Assembly: GCA_963798015.1 (NCBI GenBank)
Contig: CAWCSA010000018.1
Location: forward strand, 1 to 64,000
Direction of reading: 5' to 3'
DNA: 64,000 nt
Origin: Roseiarcus sp963798015
Lineage (GTDB): Bacteria > Pseudomonadota > Alphaproteobacteria > Rhizobiales > Beijerinckiaceae
In this document: positions 36,057-44,911 of the stretch, piece by piece
Layout of the letters: every line of letters starts with the position of its first letter
Numbering within the stretch: position 1 is the first letter of the stretch
Translations under genes and position numbers: made by a program
The notes under the pieces: model-generated
Databases searched by the model: none
Told to the model about the DNA's origin: nothing
Seen by the model: only the letters and a program-made list of their open reading frames with translations

Positions 36057-37252
36057 TCATGACGTGTCCTGGAAACAGCCCCGGGCGTTCAGTTTTGGAA
36101 TCGCCTCGAGGAAAATCATGTGTCCGTGGCCACAGACGGGACAATCCTTGAGCGAGACGCCGGTCACCGCTTGATAGTGACAGCGGTAGTCTTCGGGCGG
36201 CTCCTCCGTCGACGGATCCGCGGAGGCGCCGAGCAACTCTCGGCAGCGTTTGAGCTTTTGCTCCCGATAGCGATTGCAGAGGAACCCGTAATAGCGGATC
36301 CGTTTGAACCCCTCTGGCTGGACATGGAGCAGGAACCGACGAATGAACTCGTCGGCGGACAGCGTCATGGTGGCGACATGATCGCCGTTTCTGTAGTCCT
36401 TCCAGCGGAATCGAACCTTGTTATCGTCGATGGCGATCAGACGGTCGTTGGAGATCGCGATCCTGTGGGTGTAGCGCCCGAGATAGTCGAGGACTTGTTG
36501 TGGGCCGCCGAAGGGGCGCTTCGAGTAGACTACCCATTCCGCCTTTCGCGCTGGAAGCAAGTGGCGCATGAAAGCCGTGTGGCCGTTGAGCGGCTGCAAG
36601 GCATTGAAGAAGGCCAGCTTGCCGGCCAGGAACGCCTTCTCCAGGTCTTGCAAAAGCAGCCGGCGGAAGAGGCGCGACAGCACCCTGAAGGAAGAAAGAA
36701 GCCTGGCCGGCAGGCGACCCATCGCTCGCCACCGGGCGACAGGCCGCCGCCAGGAATGACGCAGTGCAGGTGGGGGTGATGAGACAGATTCTGCCCCCAC
36801 GTATGAAGGATGGCGAAAAAGCCGATCTCGGCGCCGAGGTGCTGCGGATCGAGCGCGATCGTACGAAGGGTCTCGGCTGCCGCGTGGAACAGGATGTCGT
36901 AGACCTGAACTTTGTTCTGATAGGCGATGACGGCGATCTCGTCCGGGACCGTCAAGACCACGTGGAAATATTCCGTATCGAGCAGTTCAGCTTGGCGATC
37001 CTCGATCCACTGGGCGCGGGCCAATGATTGACACTTGGGACAGCTGCGCGATCGGCACGAGTTGTACGAGATGCGCTGATGGCTGCAGGTGTCGCACTGC
37101 TCCACATGACCGCCTAGCGCGGCGGTCCTGCAGATCTCGATCGCGCTCATTGTGCGGCGCTGCGCTGTCGAGAGCGACGCGCCGTGCTGTTCACGGTAGC
37201 TGTCGCCGTAGCGGCGGAACACGTCCGCCACTTCCGGCCTGCGCGGCGTCAT
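36057..37252 (-). pseudogene. IS91-family HUH transposase, frameshifted
   Basis: Starts MTPRRPEVADVFRRYGDSYR. An N-terminal zinc-finger region (CDTCSHQRISYNSCRSRSCP) precedes the HUH motif in LSHHPHLHCVIPGGG and ends at RWVACRPGFFLP. A one-base frameshift near 36690-36700 moves the rest to another frame: VLSRLFRRLLLQDLEKAF, YLGRYTHRIAISNDR (catalytic Tyr) and the C-terminal CPVCGHGHM. All parts are present, so only this frameshift disables it. Confidence 0.85.
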
Positions 37253-37263
37253 TGACGCAGCGT

Positions 37264-38154
37264 TCAGAAATGCGATGGCGCCGGGGGCCTCGACGCAACG
37301 ACGGTAGGTCGCGGCAACAGGTCCAGCGGACTGGCGGTGGAGCAGACCTTGCTGGTGGCGATCCGAAGATAGCGGGCCGTGGTGGCCAAGCTTCGGTGTC
37401 CCAGTAAAAGTTGGATGGTGCGGATATCGGCGCCGGATTCCAGCAGGTGGACGGCGAAGGCGTGGCGCAGAGAATGAGGCGTGATCGGCTTGCCGATGCC
37501 AGAGATCCGTCGCGCCGATTGGCAGGCGCACTCAACCGCAAATCTCGTGATGGGCCGCCCGGGCTGATCGCCAGGAAACAGCCAGTCCGTCGGATGGGCG
37601 AGCCGCCAATAGTTGCGCAAGGTGTCGAGCAACTGAGGCGATAGCATCACGTACCGGTCTTTCTGTCCCTTACCCTGCTCGACCTTCAGGACCATCCTTT
37701 TGCTGTCGATCGCAGCGGGCTTCAGTTGGACAGCTTCGGTGATCCTGAGGCCGGCGCCGTAGCTGGTCAGGATCGCGCGGTGCTTGATGCTCGTTACGCA
37801 GCCGAGGAACCGCCGGACTTCGTCCTGGCTGAGGATCGTTGGCAACTTCAGCGGTTTCTTGCAGGTCGGAATAGCCTCATCGAGATTCCAATCCTTTTTG
37901 AGGGTGACTTTGTAGAGAAAGCGGATCGCCGAAATTGCAATCGTGATTGAGCTTGGAGACAGCTTCTTCTCGTTCATCAGGTAAACTTGGTATGTGCGAA
38001 CATCCTCCGCTGAAAGTTCAGTTGGCGATCGGGAGAAGTGGCGCGCGAACTGTGAAACCTGCAGAACATACGAGGCTTGGGTGTTCGCAGACAGATTCCT
38101 GATCTGCATGTCTTCCGTCATTCGTTGACGCAGAGCGGTCATGGGGAGCTCCAT
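37264..38154 (-). CDS. XerC/D-like tyrosine recombinase of the IS91 unit
   Basis: 296 residues. The N-terminal SAM-like domain (NLSANTQASYVLQVSQFARH; LSPSSITIAISAIRFLY) is followed by a catalytic domain with R in GAGLRITEAVQL, K in QGKGQKDRYVML, HxxR in TPHSLRHAFAVHLL, H in LLLGHRSLATT and the Tyr in TARYLRIA. Such recombinases are regularly encoded upstream of IS91-type transposases and are believed to resolve or insert the element. The stop lies 12 bp before the transposase start, so they share an operon. Confidence 0.9.
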   Translation of the reverse strand: MELPMTALRQRMTEDMQIRNLSANTQASYVLQVSQFARHFSRSPTELSAEDVRTYQVYLMNEKKLSPSSITIAISAIRFLYKVTLKKDWNLDEAIPTCKKPLKLPTILSQDEVRRFLGCVTSIKHRAILTSYGAGLRITEAVQLKPAAIDSKRMVLKVEQGKGQKDRYVMLSPQLLDTLRNYWRLAHPTDWLFPGDQPGRPITRFAVECACQSARRISGIGKPITPHSLRHAFAVHLLESGADIRTIQLLLGHRSLATTARYLRIATSKVCSTASPLDLLPRPTVVASRPPAPSHF

Positions 38155-38500
38155 TGCCAGAGGTGGTGGCGCTGACGCGCAACCCCATACTGACCCAGAG
38201 CAAATGGTCGGACGAAGTCACCCGGACGGTCAGGTCAGCCACAACGTCGACCGCAAGACCCGAAACGCTGGGGCCGCACCGATCCCGCGTAGCGGGTTAG
38301 TCCAACGTCCTTTATGTTACACTATTATTATAGTGACCTAGCAGCTATTTACCCGACGGCACCTGCGTTCCTTCAACGAATCCCCAGGCGCCCAAGAGCC
38401 TCTGCCAATCCCTAAATGCCTCCTCGAACACGTCCAGAGCAGACTGATCCGCCCCCATTGAATTGGTCCACCTTGAAGTCTGTCTTCGGACGAGGAGGAG
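38155..38500. other. Non-coding, small hairpins
   Basis: No gene seen. Contains CCCGCGtagCGGG near 38285 and the palindrome at 38320-38335. Confidence 0.5.
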
Positions 38501-38631
38501 GTAACCCTCCGGCGTAGGCCGCGGTTATGCGGCCTTTTTATGGGAGCGTTCGGGGCCCCATTTCCACGGTAGCAGCTTGGCGAGCTGGGTTTGTGGAGTG
38601 TCGGCGATGCGGGCGAGGACGTCCGCGGCCA
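38501..38631 (-). pseudogene. IS66 transposase C-terminal scrap with one IS end
   Basis: Minus-strand frame AADVLARIADTPQTQLAKLL then PWKWGPERSHKKAA-stop (38525). 'LARIADxPxxxLxxLLPWxW' is the end of IS66 TnpC proteins. GTAACCCTCCGGCGTAGG at 38501 resembles an IS66 end. Confidence 0.6.
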
Positions 38632-38920
38632 ATCTCGTCAAGCTCAGCGGCAACTTCCTACTTGCAGCGATGATCGAATGCCTAGGCGAAGCCTTCGCGC
38701 TCGTCCGCAAAGGCGGAGTTGACCCGCATGCCTATCTTGAAATCCTGACCAATACGCTGTTCTCGGCTCCCGCCTACAAGACCTATGGGACGATCATCGC
38801 CGACCAGAAATACGAGCCGGCGGGGTTCAAGATGTCGCTAGGCTTGAAGGACATTCGGCTCGCGCTTGCGGCGGCCGATGCGCTTGCGACGCCGATGCCG
38901 TCGCGAGCCTCGTTCACGAT
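38626..38920 (+). pseudogene. NAD(P)-dependent beta-hydroxyacid dehydrogenase, C-terminal fragment
   Basis: AANLVKLSGNFLLAAMIECLG, EAFALVRKGGVDPHAYLEIL and GFKMSLGLKDIRLALAAADA match the C-terminal all-helical domain of the 3-hydroxyisobutyrate dehydrogenase/GLYR family; NLVKLSGNF holds the usual catalytic Lys. The N-terminal NAD-binding domain is missing and the frame runs into unrelated sequence after MPSRAS. Cut by the IS66 scrap on the left. Confidence 0.7.
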
Positions 38921-39047
38921 CACTTTCTATCTGGCGTGGCTCAAGGCGCAGGCGATTCCGATTGGTCCGCGTTGGCGCGTCTCGCTGCGACGAATGCGGG
39001 TCTCTGAGGCCCGCGGCGTCTCGCCTTCAGGTCTGATACACTCCGGC

Positions 39048-39308
39048 ATGTCCACTACGCCGCCCGTCGTTCCCGAACTCGACGTTGACGATCTCGCCCG
39101 GTCGTTGAGCTTCTACGTAGACGTCGTTGGGTTTGGTGTCCGCATTGAACGTCCCGAGGAGGGGTTCGCTTATCTGACGCGCGGCCCTGTCCACCTGATG
39201 CTCGAACAGGCGGATGGCCCTGGACGCCGGTTTCGCACGGCTCCCCGGGAATACCCGTTCGGAAGAGGGATGAACCTTCAGTGTTCGGTCGCATATGCCT
39301 CAACATGA
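39048..39308 (+). pseudogene. VOC-family (bleomycin-resistance-like) protein, truncated
   Basis: MSTTPPVVPELDVDDLARSL, SFYVDVVGFGVRIERPEEGF, HLMLEQADGPG and YPFGRGMNLQ form the first two-thirds of a bleomycin-binding-type protein. The usual second half (a glyoxalase beta-alpha-beta-beta module) is missing after about 39285, where it joins other sequence. Confidence 0.65.
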
Positions 39309-39418
39309 CTGAAAGCCAGTACGTCGCGCGCCTATTTGAAGTGCGCGGCTTCGATCCGAAACTTCAGATGGCGAAGATTCAAGTCGTACTCGGCGACGCA
39401 TACCCGCCTGCCGAGTAG
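39305..39418 (+). CDS. Very short ORF, unknown
   Basis: 37 residues, MTESQYVARLFEVRGFDPKL then QVVLGDAYPPAE. It reads like the start or end of a protein, but no family is recognised and there is no clear ribosome binding site. Confidence 0.25.
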   Translation: MTESQYVARLFEVRGFDPKLQMAKIQVVLGDAYPPAE

Positions 39419-39438
39419 TTCATTCAAGGATTGTTTCA

Positions 39439-39596
39439 ATGCAACATTCTCAGCCCGGCGCCGATGGCGCAGAGGGCTTTCTAACCATGCGCGAGTGTCG
39501 CGCCATATTCCACTTCGCCGATCGAGAGTTGAGGCAGGCCATAAGCAAGGGCCGGCTGCCAATCACGATCATCAACGGTCGCATCTTGATCGCTCC
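39439..39596 (+). pseudogene. Small HTH (excisionase-like) protein cut by IS
   Basis: MQHSQPGADGAEGFLTMREC then RELRQAISKGRLPITIINGR ILIAP before the IS3-like end at 39597. The 'LTxREC...F....LRxAIxxGxLP...I.GRxLI' pattern fits AlpA/excisionase-type DNA-binding proteins. The C-terminus is replaced by the IS. An AAGGA site precedes the ATG. Confidence 0.45.
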
Positions 39597-39795
39597 TGGG
39601 GTGCGTCACGGTTAGCTGAGACATCTGGCTGCGGTAATTGAACCGTAACCGGAGGTTTTGAAATGACGATTGATGCAGGACTGAAGCCCGAGGGGCGCCG
39701 GAGCGCTCCCCCCTAGCTGGCGCAGGCGCCCCCTCGGGCGTCGATGCAGGACCGAAGCGCTATTCGGTCCAACGCAAGATGGCGGTGGTGGCGCG

Positions 39796-40101
39796 TTCAC
39801 ATGGGGATGTTCGGGTCAAGAGCCAAATTCAGTGGCGCATAGGCAAAACTCCTGAGGCTGTTTCGGTATCCGAGGTTTGAGCCCGCTTCCGTAACCTGGT
39901 CGTTTCCGCACCAGATCAAACTCACATTCGGCCGCCGCGCGAAGCGACTGCACCAATATCCCGCTTGCGGCGGGTGGGGCTCAGGAGGACGAGACCATTC
40001 TTGTTGTCGGCTGTTCAAACCATACGCGCCATCAATTCATCCACCTCGATCCGCCGAGACTGATCGGGTCTCGGTAGATTGCGTCAATCTGTTGAGATCG
40101 T
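39796..40101 (-). ncRNA. Candidate bridge RNA region of IS110-type element B
   Basis: In IS1111-group elements the bridge RNA comes from the 3' non-coding end. The minus-strand copy of 40000-40006 is complementary to CTTGTTG, the right half of the real target site. The match is only seven bases and could be chance; the RNA is otherwise inferred from the layout. Confidence 0.3.
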
Positions 40102-41274
40102 CTATGAGGAGACCTTCATTACGGCGCCTTCGATGACGACGCCGGCATTCACATATTTCCACAACGCGACTAACAATTTGCGCGCAAGCGCCACGATCGT
40201 CGTTTTGCGCAGGCGCCCGCCGTTGCGTTTGACGCGTTCCTTGAACCATTGCGCCAGTGCCGAATGCGGCTGATGTCTCAGCCAGAGCCAAGCAAGCTGG
40301 ATCATCGTCGTCCGCAGCCGCGGATTCCCGGCTTTGGATACGCCTTGCTCGTGCGCGACGGTTCCACTTTGCCAGGGCGTAGGCGCCAACCCTGCATAGG
40401 CGGCGACTTGCTTTCGGTTGGCGAAGATTCGATAGAGCCCCTCCGACCATAGAACGGCGGCAAATTCCGGGCCAATTCCTTTCAGGCCCACCAACATCGC
40501 CGGTAGCGCCGACGTCTCTTCGGTCGGCTTCGCCGAGGCGAGCAAGGCATCCCGCTCAGCCTCGACAGCCTTGATCTGCTCAAGCAGAAGCTCAAGGCGA
40601 TCGAGTTCGCGGCCAATCTGAGCTTTGAGATGCATCGGCAACGGACGGCTATCGCCCGTCTTCAGTTCGTCAAGTCGTTGGCGCCGGTTGCGGCGAAGCG
40701 GCTCGTAATCGGATACGCCTTGGGAGAACAACAATCCTTTGATCCGGTTAACGTGCTGGATCCGCTCGGCGGTCAGCGCCTTGCGCTCACGGCAAAGCCG
40801 GCGATTGTCTTCGTCTTCGGGCGTTGGCGCGCTGACGATGGCGCAGACGCGCGGTTCGCCCCGTTTGTAAGCCAGCAGCGCACGGACCAATGCCTCGCCA
40901 TCAATCCTATCGGTCTTGGCTCGCCGCCGCCGGCGTGACGTCGCAATCGAGGCCGGATCGACCACGTAGCTCTCTATTCCCTCACTTTGCAGTACGCGAT
41001 AAATCCAGAAACCATCCAGTCCCGCCTCCTGAATGACGACGATTGAAAAGGATTTTCCCGTCCGCGCGAACGCCTTCTGCTTGAGCCCCGAGAATCGCGC
41101 CAGCAGCGCGGCGAGATCCCCAGCCAATATGCCATACTTCGACATTTTCTCGCCGCTGCCCGGCGACAGCGACGTGATCAGCCAGGTCGAACGGCTCAGT
41201 TCCAAAGAAACGAAAATGGCGCCAACATTGCTTCGGATAGCGGTCGGTTCTTCGCAACGGTGATCGAGTGACAT
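40102..41274 (-). CDS. IS110-family recombinase (IS1111-like)
   Basis: 390 residues from MSLDHRCEEPTAIRSNVGAI. The DEDD domain has VSLELSRSTW (Glu in place of the usual first Asp), VIQEAGLDGFWIYRVL (second acidic residue) and AKTDRIDGEALVRALLA (last Asps). The C-terminal part carries LVGLKGIGPEFAAVLWSEGL, AGLAPTPWQSGTVAHEQGVS (probable Ser nucleophile) and KAGNPRLRTTMIQLAWLWLR. It is related to element A only distantly. An in-frame extension upstream of 41274 lies outside the element and is not used. Confidence 0.9.
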   Translation of the reverse strand: MSLDHRCEEPTAIRSNVGAIFVSLELSRSTWLITSLSPGSGEKMSKYGILAGDLAALLARFSGLKQKAFARTGKSFSIVVIQEAGLDGFWIYRVLQSEGIESYVVDPASIATSRRRRRAKTDRIDGEALVRALLAYKRGEPRVCAIVSAPTPEDEDNRRLCRERKALTAERIQHVNRIKGLLFSQGVSDYEPLRRNRRQRLDELKTGDSRPLPMHLKAQIGRELDRLELLLEQIKAVEAERDALLASAKPTEETSALPAMLVGLKGIGPEFAAVLWSEGLYRIFANRKQVAAYAGLAPTPWQSGTVAHEQGVSKAGNPRLRTTMIQLAWLWLRHQPHSALAQWFKERVKRNGGRLRKTTIVALARKLLVALWKYVNAGVVIEGAVMKVSS

Positions 41275-41607
41275 GGGTCGCCTCCAAGGATTGAGTGGAT
41301 TAACAACCTCAGTCTGCTCCCAGAGCCGGCCGCTATCCACGCCCCATGGGATCTTGTTGCGGGGCGAACCGTTGGATGTCGTCGCCCGGGAAGCGAATGT
41401 CTCAGTGGCCAAGCTGACCGAATGGCGGGAGCGAGCGCTCGCCGGCGCGGCGTCAGCCCTGAAGGAACGCGAGCGCGACGATCGCGAGGATGAAATCGCC
41501 CGACTGAAATCCAAGGTGGGCGAGATCACCATGGACAACGAATTGCTGTCGGCCAAGATCGCCGCCATGGAGGCCAAAAGCCCTTTGGCCCGAAGGAGGT
41601 CGAGACG

Positions 41608-42379
41608 ATGAGCCAGACGGTCTCGCCTTCCACGTCTCGTTGTTATGGCCTGGCGCGGGTCTCGCGCGCGTGGCGTGTTTCGCGCGCCGGCGTGTATCGT
41701 TTTCTCAAGCGAACGTCGCCTGCGATCACCCGTCGGCGCGGTCCGACAGGCCCTTGTCGGGATGCTGACCTGGCCGATCATATCCGCCGGGAAATCGAAG
41801 CGTCCGACTTTCATGGCGAAGGCTATCGCAAACTATGGGCGCGACTGCGGGTTGCCGGGGTTCGTTCGAGCCCTCGCCGGGTGCGCCGGGTGATGGGAGA
41901 GAACGGCTTGCTCGCGCCCCATCGGGTTGGGCGCAACCAACAGAAGACGCACGACGGAACCATCGTCACCGACAAGGTCAATGAAATGTGGGGAACGGAC
42001 ATGAGCCAGACCGTCACCCTCGAGGAAGGGCGGGCCTACGTTTTCGTCGCCGTCGAACACGCGAACTCAGAAATCGTCGGCATTCACGCCGCGCGTTCAG
42101 CCAATCGCTTCGAGGCGCTCGAGCCGGTCCGGCAGGGGGTGCTTCGGTGCTTCGGCGCCATCGCGCCCGGCGTGGCGCGTGGGCTCAAGCTGCGTCACGA
42201 TCATGGCTCCAATTCCATGTCCGGCGATTTCCAGGACGAGATTAAATGTCTGGGCATCGAAGCTTCGCCGTCCTTCGTGCGCCAACCCGAGGGCAATGGC
42301 GTCGCCGAGCGCTTCATCCGAACCTTGAAGGAAAACTTGCTCTGGGTGCGGACGTTCAAAACCATCGAGGAACTACGCG
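41608..42379 (+). pseudogene. IS3-type orfB, 3'-truncated
   Basis: Nearly identical to the complete orfB at 6145-7071 until FKTIEELR, where it switches to unrelated sequence. All three catalytic acids are present, but the C-terminal 60 residues are lost, so activity is unlikely. Confidence 0.88.
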
Positions 42380-42854
42380 GCGCATCAGCGCCTCCTCATT
42401 GTTCTGGATGCCGCGTCCGCTGAGCACGCCGCCGTGCTTCACGAGCGCCTCCTCCAGCTCTGCATACTGCATACTGCTTGGGGGCTGCGGAAGGCGGGCA
42501 GAGGAGCGCGGCGGGCGTGGCTCGTTGTCCATGCGACGACGCGGCAGCCCCCACTGAGTCAAAGCAAAGATTCTCTGACTGCTCGGACGGGTCGCCAAGA
42601 GCAGAAGTGTTGCAGTCAATTGCACACCCAGCAGACTTGGGGATTGAAGTGCGCTGGCCAGAGCGATGATCACTCGGGCCCGAGCCAATGCTGGCCGGGA
42701 TGTCAGCCCTATTACGCCGTGCTCGATGTGACACCCCTGGCCGCGTAACTTAAATTATCAAGCCTCCGGCAATCTCGCAGCGGTTCAGTCGTCGAGATGA
42801 GGTTGTTGAGTTGGCTGGTCGCCAGCATCGCGCCGCGAGTTCAGCGCCAACCTC
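42380..42854. other. Scar region, no supported gene
   Basis: A minus-strand frame at 42356-42620 (SMQYAELEEALVKHGGVLSG then RGIQNNEEALMRR) has some protein-like order and may be a trace of a plasmid gene. No start or family can be given. Nothing else stands out. Confidence 0.3.
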
Positions 42855-43786
42855 TTAAAGTCTGCCCGGCGCGCTTACGTGAAGCTGCGCGACCTGCGCG
42901 ATCAGTGATGCCTTAAGTTGCTCAGCAAATAGGCTTGCAATAAAGGCCGGCGGCGAACGTTCGCGCGTAATGATCTGCAGTTGCTGCGGCCTGAGACTGC
43001 GATCCGCGAGTTCGACAAAGACAAGTTCGCCGTTGGCATGCTCGAGGACCGCATCGAGCGGATTGAGAAACGTCACGCGCGGAGGCTCCGCGACGAGCTG
43101 TTTGATCATCTCGATTGAATTGGACTCGAGAACTGGTTGATTTGTGATCGAAAGCTGCAAGAAGGCCGCGGCGATAAGATCGCGAACCGTCATACCGCGA
43201 GCGGCAAAATCATGGGATACGCGGCGACTTCAGCGATATACGCCCTCCCACGCTGGACGAGCGGATGATCGGGCGCCACAACGGCGACGATCGGAATGGC
43301 TATCGATAGCTGCGTTCGCAAATTCGCATTGCTTGCCAAATTGTAGCTGACCGCGAGGTCGGCCTCGCCCGTGATGACCGCGTTCGAGATGGCGTCGGCG
43401 ACCAGGGCGCGGACCTCGATCTGGACTCCCGGATGCTTATTGAGGAAGTCCGAGACCATCCGTCGCAGCGGACCCATTGCGAGGCCGAGGGTGGTCGCAA
43501 GAGTGACCTTTCCGCGCTGAACGCCCTTCAAAGCCTCCAGCCGCGAGCTGACTTGGTCATATTCTTTCAGCGTGTGGCGGACGTGATCGATCAACAACTC
43601 TCCCGCCGCGGTGAGCCTGAGCTTTCGGGGCATGCGCTCGAAAAGCGGCGCACCAAGCTCCTGCTCAAGCGAGAGAATCTGGCGATTGACCGCCGACGAG
43701 GCGACGTTGAGCCGTGCCGCCGCCCGCCGGATTGAACCGCAACGCGCGACCTCGTCGAGGTGACGCAGCATCCTCGCGTGAAGCAT
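42855..43786 (-). pseudogene. LysR-family regulator, frameshifted
   Basis: HTH: MLRHLDEVARCGSIRRAAAR then LNVASSAVNRQILSLEQELG, a standard LysR wHTH. The effector domain begins GKVTLATTLGLAMGPLRRMV and runs through PLVQRGRAYIAEVAAYPMIL. At 43190 a one-base change ends the frame; the remainder continues in the overlapping frame as GMTVRDLIAAAFLQLSITNQ, LVAEPPRVTFLNPLDAV and HANGELVFVELADRSLRPQQ. It is transcribed away from the creatininase/ABC operon, which it would be expected to control with a small cyclic or amide ligand (inferred). Confidence 0.85.
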
Positions 43787-43918
43787 CCTCGTGGCCAGCC
43801 TTTCCGATCCGGCGGCGAAGCTAGCAGCCCCACCGATGCCTCTCAAGCAGCGGAACGAGCGAATTTCGATGCTTTAAAAGCTCGCCGACTTACGCGATAG
43901 TGCCGCGTCACCTGCCGC

Positions 43919-44028
43919 GAAGAAGGTTGCAGGATGAGCCACGGGGCGGCCACACGGGGCGACGATGAGTGAAGAAGGTTGCAGGATGAGCCACGGGGCG
44001 GCCACACGGGGCGACGATGAGTGAAGAA
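43919..44028. repeat. 52-bp exact tandem duplication at the creatininase start
   Basis: Two perfect copies, 43919-43970 and 43971-44022, plus six bases of a third. The unit contains the ribosome binding region and an ATGAGTGAAGA start. Because 52 is not a multiple of three, the upstream ATG (43965) opens a 19-codon leader peptide that stops at 44024, overlapping the real start at 44017. Confidence 0.95.
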
Positions 44029-44859
44029 ATTCTCTACGAAGTGCGCGGTCCGAAGTCGTGGAGCATGATGACTTCCCACGAACTGAAGGAACAATTGACG
44101 CAAACGCAGATCGCCCTGGTGCCGGTCGGCGCAGTGGAACAGCATTCCGGTCACCTGCCGCTCGGTCAGGACAATTTTCAGATCGAGGAAATCGTCAGGC
44201 GCGCCGTCGTCAAACTCGGCGCGGAAGGCAAGCCGACGATATTCGGGCCGACGATCCCCTTCGGGCCCATCTCGAACCTGAAATTTCCTGGTAGCATTAG
44301 CATCAAGCCTTCGACGCTCGTGCTGCTGGTGAAGGAAGTATGCCTCAACCTCTATCGCGACGGCGTGAAGGTCATTCTGCTGGCGATGGGACACGATCTA
44401 TCGCTAGGCGCCCTCATGGTCGCCGCGAGAGAGCTTGTGCACGAAACGGATGACGGTCTGTCGGTGATCGTCGCCAATTGGCTGCCCGCGGTCGTTCAGC
44501 TTCTTCCGGAGATTTTCGCCGATATGCCGACGGGTAAGCGCGACGGTCACGGGGGGGCGGGCGAGACGGCGCGCATGATGGCGCAGCACCCCAAGCTCGT
44601 CCTGATGGATCGGGCGCGCGATTATGATGTTGCTGCCTATCGGTCGCCCGTTCCGTTCACCTATCCGGTCGCCGCGGGCGGCGGCGTCTATGCGCCGCGC
44701 AAGACGACCAATCATGATCCGGCATTCCCCGGAATCCTAGGCTTTCCCTCGATCGCCACGCCTGAAATTGGCGAGAAGCTTTATGACGCTTTGGCCGAAT
44801 GGATCGCCGACGTCGCCCGCGAATATTGCTACGGATCGGCGAAGGCGTACAACTACTGA
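44017..44859 (+). CDS. Creatininase-family amidohydrolase
   Basis: 280 residues. The creatininase fold hydrolyses cyclic amides or formamides using two metals. Visible ligands are E and H in VGAVEQHSGHLPLGQD (about 39-54, including the Asp), a His in LLAMGHDLSLG (about 128), and Glu in DGHGGAGETARMMA (about 180-190). The usual NGHGGN motif is replaced by MGHDLS, a clear departure, so substrate or activity may differ. First gene of the operon with the ABC transporter; it probably acts on the imported compound in the cytoplasm. Confidence 0.85.
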   Translation: MSEEILYEVRGPKSWSMMTSHELKEQLTQTQIALVPVGAVEQHSGHLPLGQDNFQIEEIVRRAVVKLGAEGKPTIFGPTIPFGPISNLKFPGSISIKPSTLVLLVKEVCLNLYRDGVKVILLAMGHDLSLGALMVAARELVHETDDGLSVIVANWLPAVVQLLPEIFADMPTGKRDGHGGAGETARMMAQHPKLVLMDRARDYDVAAYRSPVPFTYPVAAGGGVYAPRKTTNHDPAFPGILGFPSIATPEIGEKLYDALAEWIADVAREYCYGSAKAYNY

Positions 44860-44911
44860 CCGGCGAACGTTCTGGCGAAGCGTTCTTGACGACAGCAGAG
44901 TGGGGTAGGCC

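Larger units (their letters stand above)
35775..38324 (-). mobile_element. IS91-family unit with associated tyrosine recombinase
   Basis: Holds an HUH transposase (36057-37252) and a recombinase (37264-38154) in the order seen in many IS91-like elements. Ends are not certain. TTATGTTACACTA at 38312-38324 is the inverse of TAGTGTAACATAA at 34786-34798, so the unit may extend left past the iterons. A 6-bp-stem palindrome CACTATtattATAGTG lies at 38320-38335. Confidence 0.55.
39796..41352 (-). mobile_element. IS110-type element B (IS1111-like layout)
   Basis: orfA of the host IS is GGTGGCGCG|CTTGTTGCGG; the element lies exactly between these halves (39795 and 41353). Short inverted repeats CATGGGG lie 4 bp inside each end. 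The non-coding part is mostly 3' of the recombinase (about 306 bp), with only about 78 bp upstream, the reverse of element A. Confidence 0.85.
39664..41611 (+). pseudogene. IS3-type orfA, split by IS110 and frameshifted
   Basis: Part 1 (39664-39795) starts MTIDAGLKPEG and ends QRKMAVVAR. Compared with copy 1 it has an early stop (CCCTAG) about 17 codons in. Part 2 (41353-41611) resumes LLRGEPLDVVAREANVSVAK and ends ARRRSRR. Not functional. Confidence 0.8.
39597..42379 (+). mobile_element. IS3-like element, copy 2, interrupted and 3'-truncated
   Basis: Starts with the same GGGGTGCGTCACGGTTAGCT end as copy 1 (6104-7526). orfA is opened by the IS110-type element B (39796-41352). orfB (41608-42379) lacks its last 60 codons: it diverges after FKTIEELR. 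The right inverted repeat is absent. Confidence 0.85.

Noticed and set aside
35782..36144. Minus-strand 120-codon frame downstream of the IS91 transposase
   Set aside because: It is Pro/Arg/Ser-rich with no motif and overlaps the end of the transposase in another frame; considered non-coding.
41275..41814. Upstream in-frame extension of the IS110-type element B recombinase
   Set aside because: It lies outside the element (beyond 41352) in the IS3-like orfA and orfB region and reads as its shadow; the ATG at 41274 gives the family N-terminus.
42855..43193. A separate small gene downstream of the LysR regulator
   Set aside because: Its sequence continues the LysR effector domain after a single frame change, so it is the second half of the same gene.
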